The notes: generated by a model from the letters alone, not told the origin. 64,000 bases of DNA from Hymenobacter telluris (GCF_017313265.1 NZ_JAFLQZ010000004.1:482037-546036); one strand, 5' to 3'. Numbered from the stretch's first letter, positions 36,307-45,239 are shown. Program-made: numbers and translations.

Positions 36307-37137
36307 ATGCGCTCTTATTTGCTCCAACGGGTTGTTGCACTTCTGTTGTTTACCGGGTCATTAGCCCCTGTCTATGCGCAGGTGCCTGCCAACCCCACTA
36401 CCCCGCCGCCCGTGGATACGGATACGTTGCGCAAGTTTGAAAACCCCAACGGGGTACCCGTTAAGGCTCCGCAGCCCTGGTACAAAGGCAAGCTGGTGAA
36501 AGCCACGATTGTGCCGGCCCTCATGATTGGCTACGGCATCAGCACCATCAACAACAACGGCTTCTACAGCAGCTACGACGCCCGGCGCGACATCCAGAAG
36601 CAGTTTCCCAACTTCCGCACCCGCGTGGATGACATCCTGATTGTGGCCCCGTATTTCGAGCTGGCGGCCGTCTCGCTGGCCGGGGTGGAGTCGCGCAACG
36701 ACCGGATCAACACGCTGCTGCTCATCGGCAAGGCCGAGGCCCTCATGCTCAGCAGCGTGTTCCTGACCAAGCGCCTGACCAACGTGGCCCGCCCCGACGC
36801 CTCCGACCGGCTTTCCTTCCCCTCGGGCCACACGGCGCAGGCGTTTCTGGCCGCCAGCATCGTGCACGCCGAGCTGCGCGACAAAAGCCAGTGGTACGGG
36901 GTGGGGGCCTACGGTATTGCCACCAGCGTGGCAGCGCTGCGCATGCTCAACAACAAGCACTGGCAGAGCGACGTGGTGGCTGGCGCGGGCTTCGGCATCT
37001 TGTCGGCGCACCTGGCGTATCTGTCGCACCGCAACCGTTGGGGCCGCAAGCCCCGCTTGCTGGAAGGCACCAGCTTCTCGCCCCTGTACTACCAAGGCGC
37101 CACCGGCCTCACCTTCACCTGGCGCCCCACCAAGTGA
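36307..37137 (+). CDS. PAP2-family phosphatase
   Basis: 276 residues with a signal peptide (RVVALLLFTGSLAPVYAQ). C1 KRLTNVARP, C2 FPSGHTAQAFLAA and C3 LRMLNNKHWQSDVVAG are all present, so it should be active. It is shorter than its upstream tandem partner and different in the N-terminal third (WYKGKLVKATIVPALMIGYG). The order and 34-nt spacing imply co-transcription. Possible functions are lipid A or undecaprenyl-phosphate turnover; the sequence does not separate them. Confidence 0.9.
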   Translation: MRSYLLQRVVALLLFTGSLAPVYAQVPANPTTPPPVDTDTLRKFENPNGVPVKAPQPWYKGKLVKATIVPALMIGYGISTINNNGFYSSYDARRDIQKQFPNFRTRVDDILIVAPYFELAAVSLAGVESRNDRINTLLLIGKAEALMLSSVFLTKRLTNVARPDASDRLSFPSGHTAQAFLAASIVHAELRDKSQWYGVGAYGIATSVAALRMLNNKHWQSDVVAGAGFGILSAHLAYLSHRNRWGRKPRLLEGTSFSPLYYQGATGLTFTWRPTK

Positions 37138-37207
37138 GTTGCTAGTTGTGAGTTGTCGGTTGTCAGTTCGTTCTACTTTCAAGAACCGGCAACTCGCAAC
37201 TGGCAAC
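37138..37207. repeat. Imperfect 25-bp inverted repeat between convergent genes
   Basis: GTTGCTAGTTGTGAGTTGTC-type arm (37138-37162) pairs with 37183-37207 with about four C/T differences and a 20-nt loop. It lies exactly between the stops of the PAP2 gene and msrB and may be a shared terminator. Confidence 0.5.
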
Positions 37208-37211
37208 CCAC

Positions 37212-37673
37212 TTAGCGGGCGTCCGTTGGTGGAGGCAGTTGCCGGATGCTCTCGGAATTGATGCAGTACCGTAGGCCGCCGGGTGCGGGTCCGTCGGGGA
37301 AAACGTGGCCCAGGTGGCCGCCGCACACGTTGCAGCGCACTTCTACGCGCTGCATGTGGTGGCTGTCGTCGAAAAAGTAGCTGATGGCACTGCGGGTTAG
37401 CGGCTGGGTGAAGCTGGGCCAGCCCGATATGGCGTGGTACTTGGTAGTGGAGTCGAACAGCGGGCTGTTGCACCCGGCGCAAACGTACACTCCCGGCTCG
37501 TAGGAGCGGCAGTAGGCATTGCGGTACGGCGGCTCGGTGTGCTGCTGGCGCAACACCCGGAACTGCGCCGGCGTGAGTTGGGCGGCCCATTCCTGGTCGG
37601 TCAGGTTCACGCGCCGGGGCGGCTCGGGGTTGCTGTAGCGGGCATACGTCAGCACATCAATCCAGCGGAGCAT
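37212..37673 (-). CDS. msrB: Peptide-methionine (R)-S-oxide reductase
   Basis: 153 residues. Zinc cysteines in VCAGCNSPLF and RCNVCGGHLGHVF, and the SelR core KYHAISGWPSF. The catalytic cysteine is in LRYCINSESI. It reduces methionine-R-sulfoxide in proteins. No signal peptide, so cytoplasmic. The ATG is 3 nt after the stop of the small acidic gene upstream, an operon of two. Confidence 0.93.
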   Translation of the reverse strand: MLRWIDVLTYARYSNPEPPRRVNLTDQEWAAQLTPAQFRVLRQQHTEPPYRNAYCRSYEPGVYVCAGCNSPLFDSTTKYHAISGWPSFTQPLTRSAISYFFDDSHHMQRVEVRCNVCGGHLGHVFPDGPAPGGLRYCINSESIRQLPPPTDAR

Positions 37674-37676
37674 ACC

Positions 37677-38009
37677 TCACGGGTTCATCAGCAAGTACAG
37701 CAGGTTGTGGTACACAATGCCTTGCTCACCGTCGTGGATACCGTCGAGGCCGGCGTCTTCCATCAGGTCTTCCACTTCGGCGTAATCGTCGAGAAACTCT
37801 TGCTCCACCTCATCCGGTTGGCCGTCGTCAACCAGCGTGTGGGTGAGGTAGCGGCGGCGCGCTTCCAGCGTGATGAACAGCTTGCGGCGGCGCGTTTGGG
37901 CCACCAGCAGCGCGGCATACTGCTCGATGTCGCCATCGGGCGTGTGAACGTAGACAACGGTTTTTTCCGCGTCGGGGGTGTGCAGCAGAAAGGTTTCGGG
38001 GTCTATCAT
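37677..38009 (-). CDS. Small acidic protein of unknown function
   Basis: 110 residues from the ATG at 38009 (MIDPETFLLHTPDAEKTVVY); the open frame extends 10 codons further without a better start. Very acidic in the C-terminal half (DEVEQEFLDDYAEVEDLMED). Mixed alpha/beta in appearance with no known motif. It ends 3 nt before msrB, so the two are co-transcribed. Confidence 0.6.
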   Translation of the reverse strand: MIDPETFLLHTPDAEKTVVYVHTPDGDIEQYAALLVAQTRRRKLFITLEARRRYLTHTLVDDGQPDEVEQEFLDDYAEVEDLMEDAGLDGIHDGEQGIVYHNLLYLLMNP

Positions 38010-38139
38010 GGTGCAGTATACGGCAGCGGCGGCCAGCAAGGAAGTTTCTATACTTCCTACCCCGGTTTTTCTTTCGCCCGCTGGTCAGGCAAAACCGCTA
38101 TGCTCGCCTATACCGCTCCCCACGTTTCCACTCCCTTAC

Positions 38140-38328
38140 CTAAAGAGTAAGCTCGCTCGGCAGTGGCCCGTTTCGTTCGTGGAAGCTGTACTGTAGCTGA
38201 CTCGAGTGGGGAGCCAGCCCGCGCAACGTCTTCAAGCGCTTAGCGTGGTTGTAAGCCAGCAGCAAGGCTTGCAGTTCTCGTTGAACTCGTTGGTGGTCTG
38301 AGAATTTAAGCGCTGCACGGTGGTTTCC
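38140..38328 (-). pseudogene. C-terminal remnant of an IS481-like transposase
   Basis: The minus-strand frame reads HQRVQRELQALLLAYNHAKR followed by LKTLRGLAPH and stops at TAG (38142-38140). LxAYNxAKRLKTLxGLTPYE is the characteristic end of IS481-type DDE integrases. There is no start, no DDE residues and an in-frame stop just upstream (38331-38329), so only the last 60 codons survive. It explains most of the 379-nt gap between the 37677-38009 gene and purK. Confidence 0.5.
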
Positions 38329-38388
38329 TTAACAGAAGTAAGTGCCCATTGGCATCTGGTTGACTTGGTCATGTTGAGACGATAACAC

Positions 38389-39639
38389 CTAAATGTCTCC
38401 TAGTCCCGGCAAGCCGAGCAAATCAGCGGCGCGGCGCGCCACGGTTGTAATACTGGCCACGTCCGGGCCGGTGATGGTCAGATGGCCCATCTTGCGGCCG
38501 GGGCGCGCCTGCAACTTGCCGTATAGGTGCAGGTGCGTGCCCGGTAAGCTCAGTACGGAGCGCCAGTTTGGCTCTTGTAGTTGGCCGCTGGCGTCAAACC
38601 ACACATCACCCAGCAGATTGAGCATAATGGCCGGGGAATGCTGGCGCGGCTGCGGCAAGGGCAAACCCGCCATGGCATACACCTGCAAGTCAAACTGCGA
38701 CGCGTCGCAGGCGTCTATAGTATAGTGGCCGCTATTGTGCGGGCGCGGGGCCATTTCGTTGACCACCAGGCCTCCATGCTCGGTACCGTCGTCCACCACA
38801 AAAAACTCCACGCACAGCACCCCCACGTAGTTCAGATGCTGCGCTATGGCCACGGCCGCGTCGCGGGCCCTATCGGCCAGGGCGGACGGCATGTTTCCTT
38901 CGTAGGCGTGGGTCACGGCCAAAATACCCTCAACGTGCACGTTGCGCTGCGGAGCGAAGCTGACGACTTGCCCATCCCAGCCGCGCGCTACCAGCACCGA
39001 GCACTCGGCGGTGAGCGGCAGCATCTTTTCCAGCACGCAGGCCACGCCACCCAGCTCCGTCCAGGCGGTGGCCAGCTCATCGGCGGTCTTAACGCGGACT
39101 TGGCCCTTGCCGTCGTAGCCCATGCGCGCGGTTTTCAGGATGCCGGGCAGCAAATCCGCCCGGTTTCTCTGCACGCCCTGTAATTGGGCATCCGTTTCAA
39201 TTACCGCATAGGGCGCGCAGGTTACTCCTGATACATCGGCGCAGGCAGTGAAGTGGGCTTTTTCCTCGATGCGGTTTTGCGCAATGCCCACCACGGCCGC
39301 GCCCGGTGCTACGGGTCGGGTCTGCGCCAGGGTTTGCAGGGTCTGGGCTGGCACATTTTCAAACTCGGTGGTAATGGCCTGGCACAACTGGGCTAGTTCA
39401 GCCAGCCCGGCCGGGTCGTCGTAGCTAGTCTGGATGTGGTGGTGACTTACCAGTCCGGCCGGGCTTTGCGCGTCGGGTTCCAGCACGGCGGTGAAGTATC
39501 CTAAGCGCTGGGCAGCATGCACAAACATTCGGCCCAGCTGGCCGCCACCCAATACGCCTAGGGTGGCCCGCTGGCCCGCGGCGTCCACGCTGCCCGGGAA
39601 AATCGGGGTCATGTTTTTAATATCAATTACCTCGTTCAT
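38389..39639 (-). CDS. purK: 5-(carboxyamino)imidazole ribonucleotide synthase
   Basis: 416 residues, ATP-grasp fold. The N-terminal [20 protein letters not shown] loop and [10 protein letters not shown] segment are diagnostic, with [15 protein letters not shown] as the ATP lid and EFFVVDDG and [18 protein letters not shown] as metal/ATP site motifs. It makes N5-CAIR from AIR, ATP and bicarbonate in purine synthesis. Its start overlaps the purE stop in an ATGA (39636-39639), so the pair is coupled. Confidence 0.95.
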   Translation of the reverse strand: MNEVIDIKNMTPIFPGSVDAAGQRATLGVLGGGQLGRMFVHAAQRLGYFTAVLEPDAQSPAGLVSHHHIQTSYDDPAGLAELAQLCQAITTEFENVPAQTLQTLAQTRPVAPGAAVVGIAQNRIEEKAHFTACADVSGVTCAPYAVIETDAQLQGVQRNRADLLPGILKTARMGYDGKGQVRVKTADELATAWTELGGVACVLEKMLPLTAECSVLVARGWDGQVVSFAPQRNVHVEGILAVTHAYEGNMPSALADRARDAAVAIAQHLNYVGVLCVEFFVVDDGTEHGGLVVNEMAPRPHNSGHYTIDACDASQFDLQVYAMAGLPLPQPRQHSPAIMLNLLGDVWFDASGQLQEPNWRSVLSLPGTHLHLYGKLQARPGRKMGHLTITGPDVASITTVARRAADLLGLPGLGDI

Positions 39640-40169
39640 ACTGGCAACGTCATGGCGCGGGCGGCTTCGGTTTGTTCCACGCGAAACGCTTGTAGCTTGG
39701 CAGCCAAATCCGCATCATGCAGGGCTAGCAGGCTGACGGCAAACAGCGCGGCATTGGCCGCCCCGGCCGTACCAATAGCAAACGTGGCCACCGGTATTCC
39801 TTTGGGCATCTGCACGATGCTGTGCAACGAATCTACCCCCTGCAAATGGCGGCTGGCCACCGGCACCCCTAGCACAGGCACTATGGTTTTGGCAGCTAGC
39901 ATGCCTGGCAAGTGGGCGGCCCCACCCGCGCCGGCAATGATGGCCTGCAAGCCGCGCGGGCCGGCTTGTTCGGCGTAAGCAAACAAATCGTCGGGCATGC
40001 GGTGGGCCGATACCACGCGCGCTTCGTGGGCCACGCTAAACTGCGCGAGAATCTGCACGGCATGCTGCATGGTGTCCCAGTCGCTGCTGGAGCCCATAAC
40101 CACGCCGACTACGGGCTTGCCCGAGACGGTGCTGGGGCTTGGGGCGTCGGATGTTGAAAGGGTACTCAT
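39636..40169 (-). CDS. purE: 5-(carboxyamino)imidazole ribonucleotide mutase
   Basis: 177 residues from the ATG at 40169. The longer open frame to 40268 runs through an inverted repeat and is rejected. Class I PurE motifs: [42 protein letters not shown] and [17 protein letters not shown]. It converts N5-CAIR to CAIR, directly after PurK in the pathway. Confidence 0.95.
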   Translation of the reverse strand: MSTLSTSDAPSPSTVSGKPVVGVVMGSSSDWDTMQHAVQILAQFSVAHEARVVSAHRMPDDLFAYAEQAGPRGLQAIIAGAGGAAHLPGMLAAKTIVPVLGVPVASRHLQGVDSLHSIVQMPKGIPVATFAIGTAGAANAALFAVSLLALHDADLAAKLQAFRVEQTEAARAMTLPV

Positions 40170-40191
40170 AGGAAACAAATTGAAAAAGAAC

Positions 40192-40266
40192 GTCATGCTT
40201 AATCTGGCGTCCGCTTGCCGAAGCGTCTCTCCCACTTCGGCAAACGGGCGCCAGATTAAGCATGAC
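40192..40266. repeat. Nested inverted repeat upstream of purE
   Basis: 18-bp perfect outer arms (40192-40209 and 40249-40266, GTCATGCTTAATCTGGCG) enclose an inner hairpin CTTGCCGAAG/CTTCGGCAA. The outer end GTCATGCT and inner CCGAAGC relate it to the GTCATGCTGAGC family, in which the middle has been replaced. It lies between pyrC and purE. Confidence 0.75.
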
Positions 40267-40298
40267 AAACGACTAGTATCTAGGTAAGCTTTACCTAA

Positions 40299-41576
40299 TT
40301 AGCGCTCCAGTAGGATTTCCGAACCCAGAATCACTAGGTCTACCCGGCCTTTCAACGTTTGGTCGATGAAGGGCGTGTTCTGGGATTTGGATTTCATGAA
40401 CTCCCGCGTGAAGGTCGTTTCCGCTTCGGTATCGAACAAGACGCACTCGGCTTGCTGACCGACTTCGATGGTGGGTACCGGCAAACCCATCAGGCGGCGG
40501 GGCTCCGCGGAATAGCGCTTCACCACCAGGTCCCACCCGAATTTACCGGGCTCGACAAAGTGGTGGTAGAGCGACACCAGGGCCGTATCGAGGCCGGTGA
40601 TGCCGTTGGGCGCGCTAATGAAATCCTGGGCTTTTTCGAACGGCGTATGCGGGGCGTGGTCGGTGGCAATGAGGTCGAATACGCCTTCTTTGAGGCCTTC
40701 GAGCAGCGCGTCGCAATCGGCCTGGGTGCGCAGCGGCGGGTTCATTTTGTAGTTGGTGTCGTAGTCGCCGATGTGCTCGTCGGTGAACAGCAGGTGGTGC
40801 GGGGCCACTTCCGCCGTCACCTTCACATCACCGCGCGATTTCCACCAGCGAATAGTTTCCATGCCCTCCTTGCTGGACACGTGCTGGATGTGCACATGCG
40901 CACCCGCCGCCCGGGCCAAGCGAATGTCCCGGTCGATAATGATTTCCTCCGCGCAGGCCGGCGAACCTTTGATGCCCAGGCGGTAGCTCATCACGCCTTC
41001 GTTGAGGGCGCGCGGCCCGGCCAGCTCCGGCACCTCGCAGTGGCTGGCGAAAAACATCCCAAACTCGGTGGCGTACTGCATGGCCCGCAGCAGCACCGCC
41101 GGGTCGTTGGTGGTGTCGCCGTCGTCGGTGAGCATGGTCACGCCAAGGCGGTGCATGCCCTCGATTTCCGCTAGCTCTTTGCCTTCGCGGTTTTTGGTAA
41201 CGCAGCCAGAGGTGTACACCGGAATGCGCGCCCGGTGCTTGGCATTTTCCAGCACCGTAGCTACCACGGCCGCCGAGTCGATGGCCGGGCGGGTATTGGG
41301 CATCATCACCACGCCGGTAACGCCGCCGTTGATGGCCGCTTCGCTCCCCGTAGTAATGGTTTCCTTGTTTTCAAACCCAGGGGCGCGGAAATGAACGTGC
41401 GCATCAAACATGCCCGGCATCAGCACCCGGCCCCGCGCGTCGATAACGCGGGCCCCTTTGGGAGCAGTCAGGTTGCTGCCGATTTCCTGAATTTTCCCTT
41501 CGACAATCAGGACATCGCCCTCGAGCAGCACAGGTGAATTTTCAGAGGCAATGCGGGCGTTTTGAAGGAGAAGCAT
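40299..41576 (-). CDS. pyrC: Dihydroorotase
   Basis: 425 residues from the ATG at 41576 (MLLLQNARI); 25 upstream codons look non-coding. An amidohydrolase of the class I (long) dihydroorotase type: PGMFDAHVHFRAPGFE (metal HxH), MLTDDGDTT, HVHIQHVSSKEG and DLIATDHAPHTPFEK. It closes carbamoyl-aspartate to dihydroorotate. It lies 75 nt downstream of pyrB, which supplies its substrate. A possible alternative is an allantoinase-like relative, but the neighbour argues for PyrC. Confidence 0.9.
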   Translation of the reverse strand: MLLLQNARIASENSPVLLEGDVLIVEGKIQEIGSNLTAPKGARVIDARGRVLMPGMFDAHVHFRAPGFENKETITTGSEAAINGGVTGVVMMPNTRPAIDSAAVVATVLENAKHRARIPVYTSGCVTKNREGKELAEIEGMHRLGVTMLTDDGDTTNDPAVLLRAMQYATEFGMFFASHCEVPELAGPRALNEGVMSYRLGIKGSPACAEEIIIDRDIRLARAAGAHVHIQHVSSKEGMETIRWWKSRGDVKVTAEVAPHHLLFTDEHIGDYDTNYKMNPPLRTQADCDALLEGLKEGVFDLIATDHAPHTPFEKAQDFISAPNGITGLDTALVSLYHHFVEPGKFGWDLVVKRYSAEPRRLMGLPVPTIEVGQQAECVLFDTEAETTFTREFMKSKSQNTPFIDQTLKGRVDLVILGSEILLER

Positions 41577-41651
41577 GAGGTGATACTTGCTGTAACCCGG
41601 CAAGGGGTATGAAAGAGGTAAAAGTAAAGAGTCAGCCGCCGCGTCCGGCAA

Positions 41652-42632
41652 TTAGGGCATAATCACCGGCGAGCTGGTTTTCTGCCGCGCAGCATACGCT
41701 TCCTGCTTCGGAAACTCCCCGCCCGGCGTGAGCCAGTCGAGCACGGCCATGCGGATGGAAATACCGTTTTCGACTTGGTTGGTAATCAGGCTGCGCTCGT
41801 AGTCCATCACGGCGTCGCACAGCTCCACTCCTCGGTTCACGGGGCCGGGGTGCATGATGTAGAGGCCCCGGTCGCGGATTTCGGCCAGCCGGGCAGTGGT
41901 GATACCGTACACCCGGTGATATTCGCGGACGCTGGGGAAAAACTGCACGTCCTGGCGTTCCATCTGCACGCGGAGCAAATACACCACGTCGGGCGCCCAA
42001 GCCATGGCCGCCTCGTAATCGGTGAAGCGGGGTATGCTTTCCGGGACGTATTTGGGCACCAGCGAGCCAGGGCCGAGGTACGCCACCTCGATGCCCAGCT
42101 TTTGCAGCAGCGTGCTGGTAGAGCGCGCGACGCGGGAGTGCAGAATGTCGCCGATGATGAGGACCCTTTTGCCCCGGGGGTCGGGAAATTTCTCCCGGAT
42201 GGTGAAGGCGTCCAGCAAGGCCTGGGTCGGGTGCTCGTGCGCTCCGTCGCCGGCATTGATAACCGAAGCCGTGGTTTGGCGGGCAATCATGCCGGGCAGG
42301 CCGGGGTGGCTATGGCGCACCACGATGTAGTCGGTGCGCATGGCCTGTAGCGTCTCGATGGTCTCGCGCACCGACTCACCCTTGGTGATGGAAGAGTGAG
42401 CGACGTCGAAATTCGTTACCTCGGCCGAGAGGCGTTTGGCCGCTACCTCGAAGGAAGAGTGCGTGCGGGTGCTAGCCTCGTAGAACAGCATGAGCACGGA
42501 CTTGCCCTCGAGAGCAGGAATTTTTTTCACCGAGTGGGTGAACAGTTTTTTAAACGACGTGGATTGGTCGAGCAGGAACTCGATTTCCTCACGGTGAAGG
42601 GATGCAATGTCGAGCAGGTCTTTACGTGCCAT
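41652..42632 (-). CDS. pyrB: Aspartate carbamoyltransferase catalytic subunit
   Basis: 326 residues. Carbamoyl-phosphate site FYEASTRTHSSFEVAAKRL, then VRHSHPGLPG, NAGDGAHEHPTQALLDAFTI and HPGPVNRGVEL. It makes carbamoyl-aspartate from carbamoyl phosphate and aspartate. No regulatory pyrI follows; pyrC does. Upstream is a long leader with a promoter, T-rich tract and terminator, suggesting UTP-responsive attenuation. Confidence 0.95.
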   Translation of the reverse strand: MARKDLLDIASLHREEIEFLLDQSTSFKKLFTHSVKKIPALEGKSVLMLFYEASTRTHSSFEVAAKRLSAEVTNFDVAHSSITKGESVRETIETLQAMRTDYIVVRHSHPGLPGMIARQTTASVINAGDGAHEHPTQALLDAFTIREKFPDPRGKRVLIIGDILHSRVARSTSTLLQKLGIEVAYLGPGSLVPKYVPESIPRFTDYEAAMAWAPDVVYLLRVQMERQDVQFFPSVREYHRVYGITTARLAEIRDRGLYIMHPGPVNRGVELCDAVMDYERSLITNQVENGISIRMAVLDWLTPGGEFPKQEAYAARQKTSSPVIMP

Positions 42633-42684
42633 ACCAGAGTTGAGGAGAATGAGGTTGTCTAGCTAAAACGGACAGTATGAAGCC

Positions 42685-42987
42685 TTATCTGCCACTCGCC
42701 ACGACGGGGAAACTGGCTATCGGTGTGGGCCGAGGCGATGGTGGCAGCCGCCACGGTTGGCGGCGGGAAGGTTGGGGTCCGTGAGAGGTAGTAATTGGCT
42801 GTGGGGCAGCAGCCAACGAACTCAACGGACATAAAAAAACCGTTTCAGAATCCGAAACGGTGGCGGGGCAACACTCAGAAAAAACAATAGAAACACCAAA
42901 GGCGAAATCGGAAAAACCGATGGTGGCGAAGACCTTCCGGCTCACTCGCGGTTCCTTACCGAGTAGGGTCCCGCGCTTCATCAACAT
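42685..42987 (-). CDS. Possible pyrB leader peptide (PyrL analogue)
   Basis: An open frame starting at an ATG near the predicted transcript start (43005 or 42987) runs in frame through the terminator and ends 52 nt before pyrB. The part before the terminator has phenylalanines encoded by T-rich stretches (FATIGFSDFAFGVSIVF). In E. coli pyrL, translation of a U-rich leader through the attenuator is how UTP level sets pyrBI transcription. The peptide itself need not be functional. It could be a chance frame in a plain leader or small RNA. Confidence 0.3.
   Translation of the reverse strand: MLMKRGTLLGKEPRVSRKVFATIGFSDFAFGVSIVFSECCPATVSDSETVFLCPLSSLAAAPQPITTSHGPQPSRRQPWRLPPSPRPTPIASFPVVASGR
42833..42861 (-). 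terminator. Intrinsic terminator / candidate attenuator upstream of pyrB
   Basis: An 8-bp perfect stem ACCGTTTC/GAAACGGT (42861-42854 with 42846-42839) with a 7-nt loop is followed on the minus strand by seven Ts. It faces toward pyrB and lies 200 nt before its ATG and about 145 nt after the predicted transcript start. Confidence 0.75.
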
Positions 42988-43009
42988 GTTTTTTGGTTGA
43001 AGCATGCTG

Positions 43010-43038
43010 CAAAATTACGGCATTGTTAAGCCTGGCAA
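43010..43038 (-). promoter_or_regulatory. Promoter of the pyrB leader
   Basis: On the minus strand TTG (43038-43036), 18 nt, then TAATTTTG (43017-43010), a full match to the Bacteroidota TTG-N19-TAnnTTTG pattern. Transcription is expected to start near 43003, giving a 370-nt leader to pyrB or a short terminated RNA of about 170 nt. Confidence 0.6.
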
Positions 43039-44091
43039 TCTATCGGCAAGATTAATTTTTTTCCGCACTGCTTTTCTTGAATTTCATTTTCAACCTAACG
43101 AGCTAAACCACGCACGTTTCGTTGTTCTTTTCTCCATCAAAAAAAATTATGGCTTGCGCCCTCAATTGCTTTGCAAGCACAATCCATCTTAACTTTAGCT
43201 CTTTATTCCGCAGTTTCAGCCGGCAAGCCACTATTTTCCGTTGTTGAACGGCCTGTAAAGCCCCCCATCTGTTTGTAGTATTGGCAGTGAGCCAGCCTTC
43301 ACCGGCCGCTGCCTGTGCGGGCTGGCGGCGGGGACTTTCAGGGAAGTTGATTTCCCCAGTACGTACGGGGTTTAGAGCGTGAAGCCAGCCTTTGGCAGGC
43401 ACGTCGGCTACAACGGATACCAACCGATGCCGCTTCGCTCGGCACCATGGCTTGGGCTTGGCATAGCAGAGCAGTGGTTGCCGCTCACGCAACGCGGCTT
43501 CGTGCCGGTGGCTCGCTACGGAGCGTAACCAACTCCAGGCTCGTATTCGCCGCCTTGGCTCAGCGCGCAGGCGCAGTACGTCATCTGGCCACTACACTAG
43601 CCAAGCCCCAAGAATTATTGGCTGCTTAACCCACGACACGGAGTAGCCGCGCAGCGGTGCTGGGTGTGGGAAAACAACTAAGCAGATGGGCAAAGCCGCA
43701 CCAAGGCGACAAAAATGCCGGGAAATCTGTCGCCACAATGCGGCTTTACCGTGCGGGCAATGGATTCTTTACTACGAACCTGTTTAAGAAGTTGCTGGAC
43801 CGTCATGCTGAGCTTGCCGAAGCATCTCTACCGCTTCGTTGCAACGGTTCAGACAAAGCGGTAGAGATGCTTCGGCAAGCTCAGCATGACCCCACTTTAT
43901 GTTTTTCAGACTTCCTAAACAGCTTCTACTACAAACCTGCCGCCGTTGCGCAACTTGAACTGCTTATACTCTTCGGGCTCCTTTTGCGGTGAGACAAGAA
44001 AACAGCCCAACAACTTTCCGTTCTTTTCTGACCTTCCGGCCGGTTTTCCGTATCCAAGCTAGCAACTATTCTTTTTTCACTACCACCAGCT
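43039..44091. other. Gene-poor region between the pyr promoter and the SDR gene
   Basis: About 1 kb with no credible gene. A nested hairpin lies at 43692-43747 (AAAGCCGCA/TGCGGCTTT outside, GGCGACA/TGTCGCC inside), and a 35-bp inverted repeat at 43802-43890. Frames at 43103-43492 (minus) and 43447-43629 (plus) look like chance. The stretch 43020-43200 is AT-rich. Confidence 0.5.
43802..43890. repeat. Perfect 35-bp inverted repeat, GTCATGCTGAGCTTGCC family
   Basis: Arms 43802-43836 and 43856-43890 are identical, with a 19-nt loop. The unit is the TTGCC subtype, the same as the single copy at 5668 and the right arm at 57975, and differs from the GCAGCC subtype at 32578. Confidence 0.88.
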
Positions 44092-44970
44092 ATGAACACC
44101 GAACAAAACGAACCACGCCCAACCAATAGCGAAATCAACCCGAAACCAACCGCTTATCCTACCAGCGAGGAAAGCATGGACAAGCAGCCCGACTGGGATA
44201 TGTCGAGCTACCAGCCGGCGGGCAAACTGAAAGGCAAAGTGGCCCTCATCACCGGCGGCGACTCCGGCATTGGGCGGGCCGTGGCGCTGGCTTTTGCCAT
44301 GGAAGGCGCCGATGTGGCCGTTATCTACCAAACCAACGCCGAAGACGCGGCCGTAGTCGGCCGGGCCGTAGAGGCGCAGGGCCGCAAGTTCTTGGCCATT
44401 CAGTGCGACGTGCGCTCGTCGGATGCCTGCCGGGCGGCCGTGGTGCGCACCAACGAGGAGTTGGGGGGCTTCAATATTCTGGTTAATAATGCGGCTTACC
44501 AGATGGGCTACGAGCATTTCGAGAGCATTCCTGAAGAAAACATCCACCGCACCTTTGATACCAACATCAAAGGCTACCTGTTTATGGCGCAGGCGGCCAT
44601 TCCATTTCTCAAGGAAGGCGACTCCATCATCAATACGGGCAGCATTGTGGGGCTGGTGGGCAACCCGCACCAGATTGACTACGCCTGCACCAAGGGCGCC
44701 ATTCACACGTTCACGAAGAGTTTAGCTGCCTACCTGGGCGAAAAGAAAATCCGGGTGAATGCCGTGCTACCTGGTCCTATCTGGACGCCCCTTATTCCGG
44801 GCACCATGCTCAAGGAAGACCTCAAGAAGTTCGGCGACTCCACCATGCTGGGCCGGCCCGGCCAACCCGAGGAACTGGCACCAGCCTATGTGTACTTTGC
44901 CTCACAGGATGGCAGCTACTCTACGGGTAGCTTGCTGGAAGTAACTGGCGGCATGCCGAAAGGCAGCTAA
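44092..44970 (+). CDS. SDR-family oxidoreductase
   Basis: 292 residues. A hydrophilic N-terminal extension of about 45 residues (KPTAYPTSEESMDKQPDWDM) precedes the Rossmann domain, as in YghA/glucose-dehydrogenase-like general-stress SDRs. Cofactor loop VALITGGDSGIGRAVALAFA; NNAAYQ; catalytic Ser/Tyr/Lys in NTGSIVG and DYACTKGAIH; C-terminal TGSLLEVTGGMPKGS. It uses NAD(P)H on an unknown carbonyl. No signal peptide. Monocistronic, ended by a strong terminator. Confidence 0.9.
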   Translation: MNTEQNEPRPTNSEINPKPTAYPTSEESMDKQPDWDMSSYQPAGKLKGKVALITGGDSGIGRAVALAFAMEGADVAVIYQTNAEDAAVVGRAVEAQGRKFLAIQCDVRSSDACRAAVVRTNEELGGFNILVNNAAYQMGYEHFESIPEENIHRTFDTNIKGYLFMAQAAIPFLKEGDSIINTGSIVGLVGNPHQIDYACTKGAIHTFTKSLAAYLGEKKIRVNAVLPGPIWTPLIPGTMLKEDLKKFGDSTMLGRPGQPEELAPAYVYFASQDGSYSTGSLLEVTGGMPKGS

Positions 44971-44999
44971 CTCTATTGTATAAAGCGAAACTACTTGCT

Positions 45000-45035
45000 A
45001 GCCCTTCCTTCCCTTGTGGCAGGAAGGGCTTTTTG
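45000..45035 (+). terminator. Intrinsic terminator after the SDR gene
   Basis: AGCCCTTCCT (45000-45009) pairs with AGGAAGGGCT (45021-45030) and is followed by a run of Ts. Confidence 0.85.
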
Positions 45036-45239
45036 CGTCTTTGAACCAAATAATACAGTAACAAGCAGACTCTAGACGGCTGCAATCATCTTGTATATAT
45101 ATGATAAACTAAATTTTATTTAAACTAGTTTTATTTGATTTTTAGTGAAATTAATTTACATTTATTATGTAAATGTTGCTAAAAAAGCACCGTTACATTC
45201 GCACTTTCTTTTTCCAAAAAACCCACAAAATCTTCACCT

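Noticed and set aside
42685..43005. Independent 106-residue protein gene upstream of pyrB
   Set aside because: The frame crosses a strong intrinsic terminator and its second half is low-complexity; a leader-peptide role fits better.
43103..43492. 129-codon minus-strand frame
   Set aside because: No recognisable motif, mixed composition crossing an AT-rich stretch, and no promoter; likely chance.
43447..43629. 60-codon plus-strand frame
   Set aside because: Low-complexity Ala/Arg/Leu content as expected from GC-rich noncoding DNA; no homology recognised.
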